NCBI GenBank assembly: GCA_009746045.1
Contig: RPFO01000246.1
Location: 1,081,795 to 1,145,794, forward strand
Origin: Mesostigma viride
Taxonomy: Eukaryota > Streptophyta > Mesostigmatophyceae > Mesostigmatales > Mesostigmataceae
Length of the DNA stretch: 64,000 bases
Reading direction: 5' to 3'
The notes under the pieces are model-generated. The model was not told the origin of the DNA, ran no database searches, and worked only from the letters and a program-made list of their open reading frames with translations. Positions 49,924-61,176 of the stretch are shown in pieces; the first letter of the stretch is position 1, and each line of letters opens with the position of its first letter. Position numbers and translations under genes: made by a program.

Positions 49924-52601
49924 ATGAGTCAGCGTCGTGTTTTTACTGCTCCTTCCCATTCGTCCAGTGACAATAGCTTAGCCAAATATTACGTAGTTAT
50001 TACCCCTCAATGGTCAGCCATTTTCCTCTCTTGGTCAGATGCTAGGAAGATAGTGCAAAACCGTACTTATAACGTAGTTAGGTATAAGAAATTTGTTACC
50101 TTCGAGGAAGCTCAGCAATTCCTTATAGACCATAGTGAATCAGATTTAGGCCTACATGTACGTTCTATTCCTCATGGTCGTCCTACTGTAGAAGCTCTAG
50201 TTTTTGCTACTCCTCCTTCTTCTCCCCCTAAACGGGCTGCATCCTCATCTACCTCAGATACTCCTCTCACCCTAGAGTTTGGTTCCCTATCCATTACTGT
50301 GGTTAAGGGGACGGGACACCCCCGAATTTGTTGGCGCCAAAAAATTCGCGCCGGAGCCGAAGGTCACAAATTTCACGTGCACGGTGCGCGCACCCCTTGC
50401 GGAAGTGGCCATGGCGACTGCGTTCAGGCGAAACTACCGCACTAGGGCAGGCGAAATGCAAAAATTTTACTCGAATCTAAAAGGAGATGAGTTTATGATG
50501 TTAGTTTGCGGCGGAAATCAGCTGGTTTACAATATCGCTGTTGTTTTTTTATGCCATCGGCATGGGGGGTAATCTGAATTTTTTGGTCGCGCGGAATGAA
50601 ATAGAATTTATGATAGCGGCCGTAAAATAGCGGTTTTGGGGGCTGTTCTGACCTTGAAGCAGGCATTAATATCGGTTGCATCGAATTCTAAACCGAGCTG
50701 GTGCTTTTTGCCAGATTTTCGGCCATTATCGGTAAGTAATTGTTCAGACCTGCGCAGTGCGTGTCTGACCTGTCCATGGAAGAACGGCTGTTGTTGCGCG
50801 CCTGGGCGAGGGATTTACGAGGGCAAGGTACAGATTTGTCGCGAACGTTATCTGCTATCGGTGCTTTCTTCTATGAGCTCATCGTTCGAGGTTTTTTGCG
50901 TTCTTTTTGGGCAGTTTCCGCCAGCTAGCTCGCCGTCGCTTGCCGTTGTGTTGTCGAATACCTGGCAGCTTTAGATTGTTTTCGTTGATGTCGTGATCAG
51001 GGCCGCTTCAGTCGCAGCCTATAGCTCTTCGGGAAGGTATAAGGCATTTCATAAAACGTGTTCTGGCAAGGATGTTGTGCGTATGGACGCTTCTTGTTGT
51101 TTGAGAGTGACGCACCCTCACAGGCCGCAGCGGCATCACAGCGCTCATGCGGTGAAGGGCCGCCAATGGTTTCTTTGCATTTTATCGTGCAGGGATGGAA
51201 GTGTTATAGTGATGATGATGTTGGAGATATTGCATTTGTGTGACTGCATGTAGATAGCTGGCACCAATGGTTGTTTGAGCTTTCCTTTGTTATGATGATG
51301 TGACAAGACTACAATGTGCTGAGCCAACCATGGTTGACATGCATGACTGCATGCAAGCTATATATACCATGTTCTTACTTGGTTCCTTGCCCTCCATAGT
51401 CCCAGTTTGTCATCCATGCCGGGGAGGACAGTTTAGGAGGTGTTGTTGTGTTGATTAGCTTGGTTGGCATCAACCTTACACTCTAACCTGGGAGAAACAT
51501 AGGAAATGCCGCTTAGGCATGTTAGGGCTACCATCGTCAAGGCTATGCACATATTTACAAGGCTGGCCATGCTGGAGGGATGATGAAGACATATGAGGTG
51601 CGTGGCCACCCCTTTGTACTTTGTAAACATACTCTGCATGGTTTGGTGCATGTTGGATGGCATATTAAGTGGCACTGTGGGGTTACTAACTTACTGAGTG
51701 GTCCTTAGCGCCTTGTCATGTGGTCATATAGGAAACCCATCAACTTGAGCAGTTCTTGTCGCAATGACCCCCCACATTGAGCATGCGTTGCCGTCAGCGT
51801 GCAAGAGTTGATTATGTGTGCTTTGGTCAGTTTGCAGATGTCTTTGATGAAGAAGGAGGTGCTAGTGTGGCTAAATGGTTACTCTAATTTCCTTGTAGCG
51901 TCTACATGGGTGGCCGTCTTGGAATGGTTGTAACTTGGGCAGTTCTTGTCAGAATGGCGTCAAACCTTGAACATAGGAGGTACCATATGTGCAGAGAATG
52001 GTAGTATGTGGTTGGGCCAGTTTTCATGAGGCTTAGATGTATAAAGGGGTGTTAGTGTGGTTAAATACTAGCTAAAACCTCCCTTAGCTTCGTCACAGGT
52101 GGCAATCTAGGAATATCCATCAAATAGGGCTGCGCTTGTCAGAATGACCTGAAAATTTGGGGCTGCATGTCCCCCAACCTCTAGTATTTGGGAATATATG
52201 ATTTGGCCCTATTCCATGTGTTTATGATTTGATAATTTTTTTTTTCATTAAAAAAGTACCCTTTTTGCGGGAAAATCCATCAATGTGTGTAAACATGATT
52301 ATTTTGTGCTCAAAATTAGGTAGCATTTCTCAAAAGTCAGGGAACTATATGGGAATATATGATTTGGTCCCAATATGTTTGCCCACTGCCCTAGGAAAAA
52401 TGTGACTAGAATAGCGTCTTTTTCTATTTTTAGCGCGTTACCGGTGTCCTGTGGGGGCTAGTACCCCCCCCAAGTGGCTGGAAAATTTTTTTTTTATCAT
52501 ATTAATGGTCCCCAATCATCATTGGATTTTTAGCACATGCATAGGTATGGTTTCCAGAAAAGTGCCCTTTAGGGGTGTCCCCTCCCCTTAAAAAGGATTG
52601 A
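49924..52601 (+). CDS. RNase H1 N-terminal/caulimovirus-VI-like ORF, split by TTAA element
   Basis: ATG at 49924 (MSQRRVFTAPSHSSS). Residues 21-63 (KYYVVITPQWSAIFLSWSDA, then RKIVQNRTYNVVRYKKFVTF and EEAQQFL) match the hybrid-binding fold found at the N-terminus of RNase H1 and in caulimovirus transactivators: YYxVxxxxxxxIFxSWxxA with KxFxxxxxAxxFL. The 2.28-kb element at 50307-52587 interrupts it. Removing it with one TTAA gives ITVVKKD and a TGA at 52599, for 130 residues in total. In RNase H1 this fold binds RNA/DNA hybrids, so a role near reverse transcription is plausible. It precedes Gag by 90 nt. A separate ORF of this type is unusual for Ty3 elements. Confidence 0.7.
50303..52591. mobile_element. 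TTAA-flanked 2.28-kb non-autonomous element
   Basis: TTAA at 50303-50306 and 52588-52591. Inverted termini GGGGACGGGACACCCCC and, on minus, GGGGAGGGGACACCCCT. No transposase ORF. Internal sequence is AT-rich with TGTTTGAGC/ATGTGG-type words. Excision in silico restores the host ORF exactly. piggyBac- or Kolobok-like by its duplication only. Confidence 0.75.
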
Positions 52602-52692
52602 TTTTAATTGTTTCTTTGTGTAAGACATTCAAGGTTTTTCCTTTTTCCTTTATTGCTTCCATTTATATTCCTATTCCTTTACTTAATTAAAG

Positions 52693-55036
52693 ATGGATCC
52701 AGTGGGTGGAGATATGTCGCCTATACCTACCAATAATACTACTAATAATAATAATAATAATAATACTAATAACAATAATAATACTCTTGGTAACCGACGG
52801 GACTCCTTGGAAACGGTGCACCATCTCACTCCTCAAGGTAATCTGCGTACCTCACCTCCTTCTCCTGTCACTGGTGGTCGCCGTCGTCCCTCTATTACCC
52901 CACCTACCTATGAACAACGTATGCGTGTCAGATTTAGTGATGACCCCTCCTTTTCCCTGAACCAGGCCCCTGCTCCTCCTGCAACCTTGGCTCAACCCTC
53001 CAGCAGGTCCTCACTAACTAACAATGCTTCTAGGCCTCCTTCCCACCCTGTGCCTTCCATGCCTGCTTTTAACACGGGTCGTACCTCTGCCCCTGTCGGC
53101 CCTTCTGGGCGCCCTAGTGCAGTTCCCTTTTACCCACCTGCTTCCTGGTCCTACCCTGATACGGCCTACGAGGCTGCCCAGGTCCCTACCCGTGTAGCTG
53201 ATTTAGAAGTTAATAGTGATTTCAGCACCATGCCTCTAGATGACAGAAATTATGATCATTTTGCCTACTCCTCTCTTCGTGAGCAATATACTGTTCCCTT
53301 CTCCTATGGGCACCATCCTGAAACGGTGGCCCCTTCTAGACCTCTATCCAAAACTTTTCCTCTTCCTTCTTTCCATCCCGCTTATGTAGCAGTGGAAGAC
53401 AGTGGCCCTATGGGAAAAACTGACTCTTCTAATCCCCCTAAGCCCCCTGCTCTTCCCCTCTTTGCTAACCTTCCCAAGCTGGATGTCAAGTCTACCCCTC
53501 AACAGTTTTTCACTTTTATTATGTTGCATGCTTACCCAGAATACAGAGTCGTGGCAAAATCATAATAGATGGCGTCTCTCTGATGCTGTACTAGTCCCTC
53601 ACTATCTTACAGTTATATACAACGATTCCTTGCGGAATCGATACTAAGCGCTTAGTATCGATTCCGCAGGAATCGATGTATATAACTAAAACTTTTGCTT
53701 GCGCCGGCAAGGCTAAGGCCGATACTAGTCGGGTCATCGAATTGGCTATTCGATTATCGAAGTTGCCTATATAGTATATAACTAAGACTGTTGCGACACG
53801 CCGGCATCCCGGGTTCGAATCCCGCTAGGATCGTTCCGGGGGTGGATTTTTCGCCTAGTAATGCGAATAACGTTGCGGACGCTAATCGTTCGGCCTAATG
53901 TGCTATGTTAATCGAAAAAGGCAAGTGCTCTCCGCTGAATAGGCGGAGTACTAGCGCTAGCTATTCGACTGATATGATGTGCTCAACCGGCTAATCATCT
54001 GTGTTGTTCGACGTCGCTCCGAAAATCGGCTAAGTCCCCGAAATCGGCTAATTTCCACGCGATGTCTCGCTATAATCGACTAGGCCTAGTTCGGTGGCTC
54101 GCTGGGCACCGAGTATGATAGGCCGCTGGCCTCTGACCCCCCGTCGAATAGGAAATTTCGACAATCGAATAAGGAAAATTCGATAATCGAATAGGAAAGT
54201 TCGATGGTCGAATAGGCAACTTCGATAATCGAATAGCCAATTCGATGACCCGACTAGTATCGGCCTTAGCCTTGCCGGCGCAAGCAAAAGTTTTAGTTAT
54301 ATACAACGATTCCTTGCGGAATCGATACTAAGCGCTTAGTATCGATTCCGCAGGAATCGATGTATATAACTCTTACTACCTGTATTACTCCTGAGCTTGC
54401 TAACCTCATCCAGTGTGAGTCTTTGGCCTCCCATGCCTACCCTAACTCAGTAGCAGAATTGTTTAAGCGTCTATAGAGAACCATTTAGTCCCTCCTGATG
54501 CAGATTGGCAGGATAGATTAGCCTTTGGTACCTTGCAGCAGGGTACTAAATCGTTTAAGGAGTATATGAAAGAATTTGATGTACAGATGGTGCGAATTAG
54601 AGATTTGTCGGGCGCAGAAGTACGTGCTCGCTTCCCACAAGGCCTCAGTAGGCCCTTATTACGTGAAGTAAAGCGCCAGTTCTCTGCCTACCGTTTTACT
54701 GATCTGCCCCTCAAGCATGTGCGTCAGCATCTCTTACGGGTAGCAGATTTCTTCACCACTCCTTCTCTTCCTACCCGTTCCCGTATTAATAATATTAGCC
54801 TTACCCCTGAGGAGGAGAACTCCTATGTAGAAGAATTAGATATTTGCGTTACTGACCTTTCAGCTCTGGATGTCTCTCATATCACATGCTATCATTGTAA
54901 GGAAGTAGGTCATCTTAAACGTGAGTGCCCCAAGTTCCTTTCGGGTGCTCCCCCTCATCCCGACGCTCGCCCTCCTCGTACCCCTCAGCGTGCTCCTATT
55001 CGTCCCACCAGGACGCATTCCCTCAGCTACCCCTAG
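52693..55036 (+). CDS. gag: Chromovirus Gag, split by a 761-bp MITE
   Basis: ATG at 52693 (MDPVGGDMSPIPTNN) with an Asn-rich run and Pro/Ser-rich region, then a Gag core starting LFANLPKLDVKSTPQQFFTF. The frame slips by one near 53530-53550. Then SWQNHNRWRLSDAVLVPHYL runs into the MITE. Past it TCITPELANLIQCESLASHA continues. A second slip near 54470 precedes ENHLVPPDADWQDRLAFGTL and SFKEYMKEFDVQMVRIRDLS. The zinc knuckle CYHCKEVGHLKREC lies at about 54885. Pro/Arg-rich tail. The knuckle binds element RNA. The broken frames are single-base and mostly at homopolymers. Gag probably continues into Pol as one polyprotein. Confidence 0.75.
53606..54376. mobile_element. 761-bp fold-back MITE, CTTAC duplication
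   Basis: Element 53611-54371, flanked by CTTAC on both sides. Arms of about 160 bp are near-perfect inverted repeats. Each arm starts with its own palindrome of about 76 bp (GTTATATACAACGATTCC ... GGAATCGATGTATATAAC, centred on AAGCGCTT), so the arms are also direct repeats at the ends. The centre has a tRNA-like B-box GGTTCGAATCC near 53812. Removing it restores the Gag codons LVPHYLTTCITPELA. Confidence 0.85.
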
Positions 55037-55320
55037 TAGGCTGAATGCTGTGCAGACAGGACCCCCAGGGTTCCCCTATGATAATCAGGCTCCCGCACCC
55101 TCTTCGATCCCTCGTGACCCTCCAGCAGTGGCTTTTTCGCCAGGGTCTTCTTCGGGGTTAGTTCCTATGGATTTGGGGGGGAGGGGGAACAGTAGGCCTG
55201 TCAGCCGGGGGTAACCTGGACAGGTCCTTAGATAGTACCCCAGATAATAATTTTTGCCTGCCTGTTTTTATAACCTCTGTAGGAGCTGAATCATCCCTAC
55301 CACTACGTGTCCGTCCTCTT
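55037..55320 (+). CDS. Gag-protease linker
   Basis: Pro/Ser/Gly-rich coding sequence continuing from Gag in a shifted frame (SIPRDPPAVAFSPGSSSGLV). After another slip near the G-run at about 55180 it reads NLDRSLDSTPDNNFCLPVFI and enters the protease frame. Confidence 0.5.
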
Positions 55321-58300
55321 ATGTTCTTGAATGGTGGCTTAACCGTTCCCCATACTGTTGTAGACCCCTTCTTGCATGCTGATGAACTTTTGAATGTCTC
55401 TGTGTTAGTGGATAGCGGTGCGGCTAGCTCCTTTGTGAGCGAGGCCCTAGTTAGGCGTTTAGGACTAGTCCCTATCCCTCACACAAAAACTGTCACTGTC
55501 CATTATGCTGACGGTCGCACCAGTCATTCCCCGGGTACGGTGTCCCTTCCCCTGGTCATACAAGGACGTACTGTCAACCTGACGGCCACTATAGGCCCTA
55601 TCACTACAGCTGATGTATTACTAGGATTAGATTGGCACCAGGATAATAAGATTACTATTAATTATGATACCATGGTCATTTGGTTTCCAGATAGCTCTTA
55701 CTGGGTACCGGAACGTCATTATAGATTAGAAAATTTATCCTTGGTAGATATTACTCCTCCTACACCTGTTGATCCTCCTGTAAGACCTATACCTGAAGTA
55801 TTAATGTCCAATGATGAATTGCGATCTGAACTAAAGGAATATGGATACCTATTATGTATGTTCCTTCAGTTAGAAGTACAGGAGATACCTATCACTAATA
55901 ATAGTGTGGATATAGATGTAAACACAGTGGATACAATAGGAGTGGGATTTACTGAAAATGAAATAGTAAGATACATGGCTGTGATAGATTCCTCAAAAGT
56001 TTTTGAAGAAAAGACTCCTTCTTATCCTCCTCCTCGTTCTGTTTTACACCGTGTAGTTATCAAGGACGGTGCAGTTCCTACGCACTCTCCGATGTATAGA
56101 ATGGGCCCTACCGAATTAAAGGAACTAAAACAGATTTTAGTGTCACTATTAGAAGCAGGATTGATAGAGCCTAGTAACTCCCCTACTCAGCTGGTGTCCT
56201 GTTAGTTCCTAAGCCAAATGGCAAGTTTCGCCTAGTTACTGATTATAGGAAGTTAAATGATATTACTGTGAAGTCTAAATACCCTCTACCTCGTATTGAT
56301 GATATATTTAATAAGGTTAAAGGTTCCACCTGTTTCACAGTACTGGATTGTGCGGATGGTTTTTGGCAACTGCGTATAGCTCCTGAGGATTGCCATAAAA
56401 CCGCCTTTGCTACCCCTTTTGGTCATTACCAGTTTAGAGTAGCGGCTATGGGACTCTGTAACTCTCCTGCCTCTTTTCAAATGTTAATGAATGAAGTGCT
56501 TAGACCTGTTATGGGAAATTCTCACCTTCCTCAAGTGTCCTCTGATTTAAAGGATCCTTCCTTCTCCTCTGTTTCTTTATCTGAGCATGACCGTTCTTGT
56601 GCTCAAGCTTACTTAGATGATATCCTTATTTACTCTCCTGATTTTGAAACGCACCTACGTGATTTAAAGAAAGTATTAGAAATAATGGCTGAAAATTCTT
56701 TGTGGGCGCGCCGTGCTAAAGTTCGTTCGGGTAGGAGTGTCCCATTTTTAGGGCACGTTTGTCAGATGCCGGGGTCGCTACCGACCCGGATAAAACTAAG
56801 TCAATTCAGGAATGGCCTACCCCTACCGACGTTAAAGGTGTACGTAGTTTTCTAGGGATTGCTTCTTACTATAGGCGTTTTATCCCGCGTTTCGCAACTA
56901 TAGCAGCCCCTATTAATCATTTATTAAAGAAGGATATCCCCTTTGTTTGGAGTAGTGAATGTCAGTCGGCTTTTCAGTGTCTAAAATCCCTACTCCTCTC
57001 TCCTCCCGTACTCATCCTACCGGATACTACTAAACCCTTTGTGGTAGCTACAGACGCTAGTAAGGTAGCTATAGGGGGCGTCCTTCTCCAGGATCAGGGT
57101 CAGGGCTTACAGCCAATTGAGTATATCTCTAGGACAATGCTCCCTGCGGAGCGTAACTATCCCGTACACCAGCAGGAACTTTAGCTGTGGTGTATTGTTG
57201 CCACGCGTGGCAGCACTTTCTTAAAGGTGCTCAATTTGATGTTTGCCTGAATGAACCCTGTGAGATAGATCCTTATAGATTAGTTATCCAGACGGATCAC
57301 CGTCCCCTTACCCATCTTCTCTCCCAACCCAACCTTACCCCTCGTCAAGCGCGCTGGATGGAGTTTTTAGCACAGTTTTCCCCTTTTAAACTTCAGTATG
57401 TTAAGGGTGTAGATAACATAGTACCAGATGCACTCTCCCGTCGCGCAGATTACTCCTTTTTCGAGGACCTTGATGTTCTCAATACTACTCTAGTTCCTAC
57501 TACTATGGGTGTAACCCCTTATGGTGAACTACCTGATGATGAATCCTATGCCTACCTCTTTCATACAGCTGTTCGCATGCCTGATCTCCTTTCTCACGTA
57601 GGACTCTCTCTCCCGTGTGAGGCCCTTCCTGTGGTCTCGGTGGGGGGGAGGGGAAAAATAAAATTTCTATACCGCTTAGCCATATAGCGACTAGGTCAGG
57701 AAAGTCTTATGATAACATAGTCCCTCTAGGACCTCCCCTTCTCTTTGGCAAGGCGGTAGGAGACCTCTTTAAACCTGTTCTGGATACCTCTGTAGCGATG
57801 CCTACCTCTGATCTTGAACGCCTTATTAGTAGATTTACGGCCACTGAGCCGGAAGCTTTAGCTGCCATTGCTGCCCATCCCCAACAATTAGGCAAGCACC
57901 CTTGTAAATTTGTAGGTGGGTTTTTATATGTGCAGATAGCAGATTCTCCCCCTCAATGGCGCCTGTATGTCCCTCCTATCTGTCGCTCCTCCTTGCTCTT
58001 TGAGTTGCATGACTTAGCTGCTCATCAGGGTGGTAAACGGGTACGGGACCTAGTAGCCCGCTCTTACTACTGGCCTTCCCTTTTAAAGGATGTAGATGAG
58101 TATGTTAGAACCTGTCAATCTTGCCAGGAGATGAAACCCAACAATGTAGGACAGATAGCAGAACCTAGGACCCTACCTGATCCCATCATGCCGTGGGACT
58201 CCATTATGATGGATTTTGTAGGACCTTTTAGGAAGAATGATAGAGGTAACGCCCAGATCCTTGTTTTCGTAGATCGTTTTACTCGTATGTGTCATCTCGT

Positions 58301-61100
58301 GCCGTGTCCCTTAGAACTCACCGCACGCGATTGCGCACGCCTATACCTTAATAACGTATATAGATATCATGGTTTGAGTAGGCAGTTTATTAGTGATAAA
58401 GATAAGCTATTTACCTCTGACTTTTGGCAGCAGTTTTTCGCTGCTATCGGTACCAAGGTTACATTCGGTACTGCCTACCACTCCTCCTCCTCTCATCTAG
58501 TAGAGCGTCTTAATAGGGTAGTGGAAGAAGCGCTGAGGCACTATGTTAATGGCTCGGGGAGTGATTGGGAGGATTATCTATGCTTGGTAGAGTTCTCCCT
58601 TAACAATTGCCCCCAGGCTGCGCATGGCTATACGCCTTTCTTCCTAGATACTGGTAGACAGCCTCTTACTCCTACCTCTCTCTTAGCTAGTCCTTTACGG
58701 GACAGGGACGATGTGTCCCGGGATACTGTAGAAGGTGTACAGGCCTTGCTAGATAAAATGAAAAATGCACATGATCACGCGATTTCAGGGTACCAAAAGG
58801 CTCAGGCTAAGTACCTTGCTAGGTTGCGTGCCTCCTTAGATAGAAGAGCGCCTGAAATCAGATATAGGGGATTTAGTCTTAGTAGAAGGCCCCCGTGTTG
58901 GCCGTTTTGCTCACAAGTTCGAAGCAGAACTTAAAGTGAAACTTAGGCCCGCCTTCCTAGGACCCTTCCGTGTGTTGTCTAGAGTAGGTAATTTCTTATA
59001 TAAAATAGATATCCCTACCTCTTGGCAGACACATTCTAACACCTTCCATAGAAGCCAGCTGAAGCTCTATCACCAAAGCACGTTTGCTGGTAGAGAACTA
59101 GCTCCTGCCCCTTTAGAGCATAACCCTGATACTGGTGAGGTAGAAGACGAGGTAGAGAGTATCGTGGCCCATAGAGATATTGTTAAGCCTCCCACGGTCC
59201 TTAATTTAGGACTTTGTCCTAAATTAAGGACCAATTTACTATAACCGAGGTACCGGGGGGGGGGGTCACTATATGGACCGTACCCCATGTGGACCGTACC
59301 CGGCATGATGTACCCGACCCGTGGTACCGGCACATGGTACCCGGATTCCGTACCCGGGTACCGGGTATAATGGCGGGAAAGTAGGTACCTCGACCAAAAA
59401 TATAACCGATTTTGGAGCGAAAAAGTGGGTGCGGGAATGATCTGAGGTGGATATGGCGACCTGACAATCGTGGCCGGCGTTTTCACGTGCGTTTATCATT
59501 TCGGGCGCCCAGTAGCAAAAACGAAAGGTCGTTAGTTATGCTTAAAGGCTGTGAAATTTTCTGCGCAAGTTTTTATGTGTAGCGCTGTAGCACAGCGGCA
59601 CAACACAAATGGGTCGCAGATCGCCTGCTCGCGGAGGGTCGATTTTGGCACAAACATGTTAGTGTATTAGCAATGGTGGTGCGAATCAAGCCAGGAAATT
59701 TTTGTGGACGATTTTGATTATAGTCTGGAGTTTATAAATGGAGTATTTGACATGGGAGCGCCTGGGCCGTGATATTCTTGCCCGATTTCCATTGTCGACC
59801 ATGTTTTAGGGACGTTCAGGCTGGGCAGCGAGCGCACCTTATAGGTCTTCACTTTCGGTATTTCTTGGACCTAGAACGCAGCACAAGCGTGGTTTATATC
59901 ATTTTCGAACCGGTTGGCCAGCTTTGGTGCGCTCAGCTCTCGGAAAGCTGACCTCGCTGCGGATTTTAGCGACTTTTTTGCAACCATCTGGAATGAGGCG
60001 ACGTAAGTAGCAGGTACGTGCCGGGGTGCCCTAGATCATGAGTGTAACTGGCAACGCTGTCGTGGTGTTTTGAGTCAGTAAGCTATGCCTAAAAAGAGGG
60101 GACGCTCTCTGTGCACATAACTGTCACACATAGTTGGTTTACGTCATACAATTTGTTACGTCTCTATCTTCGTCGTCCGCTGCAGCTAAAACACACATGC
60201 GTAAGAGCAGTTTTACTGATGTGTTAGCTATAAACCATGGTCCTATGGCCTGCAGTCGTTCAGGGTGTTCTCAGACAGTATATACAATATGGTTTACGTG
60301 TTACATGCACCCTGAATTGGCTCACAAAGCGTTGCATGTTAGCACAACGTTGTTCTGTAACTTGATTTGGCTGCATTCATGTGTTAGTTGCAATGCAAAT
60401 GCAATGTTTTTTCATCGCTGGGTGGTGGCCAGCATGTCCGTGATGTCAAAGAAGGTGTGGCATATGCTTAGAGAAAGCTTACCGCAAGGGGTGGGCCATG
60501 TTCAAGCCGGGCAACCTCAGCAACCATGCAACCGTATATTGCATTACCTGCACCATCTGTGACCCCGTTAAGCACGCGTATATATAGAGGCAGCCACAGC
60601 AGGGTATGGCCTTGTTATACGCTGCCCCGCCATCCCAAGGCCTCGTAGGGTCCCCTAGCGCTTGTAAGATGCTCAAGGGACCGTGTGGATAGCATGGTCA
60701 TGCGTTGACACTAATTGGTCCTATTGGTCCTAAATTCTCATTTTGACCAAATTCGCGGTTTGAGGCCTGCCATGGGCCAGGGTCCATTCAGGCACTAAAT
60801 GTAATTATTTGAGCCCAGGTTTTTGTCCAAAATTCAAAAAGTGTGTTATCTGTCAGTGGTAAAAATGCCAGGGTCAAAATTTGATGTTTGCACATATATT
60901 TTTAAATTCAAACTGGTCCTAAAATAAGGACTTTTCTTGGGAACATGGACAATATCAAAAAGGGCCGCGGTACCCAGCGCCAGTATAAGGTGAAATGGAT
61001 GTATGCTCGTAGTGAGGTAGATAAAGTATGGTACACGGAGAGTGAGTTAGATGGTTGTAGCCGCTTGTTGCAGGACTACAAAACCCTACACCAGCTCTAG
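55321..61100 (+). CDS. pol: Chromovirus Pol: protease, RT, RNase H, integrase, chromodomain
   Basis: Protease: VLVDSGAASSFVSEALVRRL and DVLLGLDWH. RT: PLPRIDDIFNKVKGSTCFTV, FATPFGHYQFRVAAMGLCNS and AYLDDILIYSPD. Thumb: SFLGIASYYRRFIPRFA. RNase H: FVVATDASKVAIGGVLLQDQ and TDHRPLTHLL. Integrase: zinc motif HDLAAH ... CQSC; core Asp in MMDFVGPF, Asp in ISDKDKLFTS, Glu in HLVERLNRVVEE. GPFRVLSRVGNFLYKI is GPY-like. Chromodomain: HRDI, then (after a 1.77-kb insertion) KKGRGTQRQYKVKWMYARSE and VWYTESELDG. TAG at 61098. Frames change at about 56180, 56755, 57180, 57645 and 58865, all at short homopolymers, mostly one missing base. The chromodomain probably guides integration to marked chromatin. Confidence 0.85.
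59177..60955. mobile_element. 1.77-kb insertion splitting the chromodomain, ATAT duplication
   Basis: Element 59181-60951 begins TGTTAAGCCTCCCACGGTCC and ends (minus) TGTCCATGTTCCCAAGAAAA. Both arms then have GTCCTTAATTTAGGAC or GTCCTTATTTTAGGAC. ATAT flanks it on both sides. Removing it gives HRDIKKGRGTQRQYKVKW in frame. No ORF of note. The left end has many GGTACC-type palindromes (59240-59370). Terminal TGT...ACA plus a 4-bp duplication would fit Ginger-like elements, but there is no transposase to test. Confidence 0.75.
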
Positions 61101-61176
61101 TTGGCAACCTGCCCCTCCCTTATCGTATTCCTGCTGTTGGTGGGTGGTTGGTTGTCCCCTCCCCTCCGCAGCCATC

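Noticed and set aside
61051-61176. Upstream start for the extra chromovirus ORF (816 codons)
   Set aside because: That extension begins at a non-ATG codon, overlaps the chromodomain end of Pol and a splice-acceptor-like tract. The ATG at 61177 has the best context.
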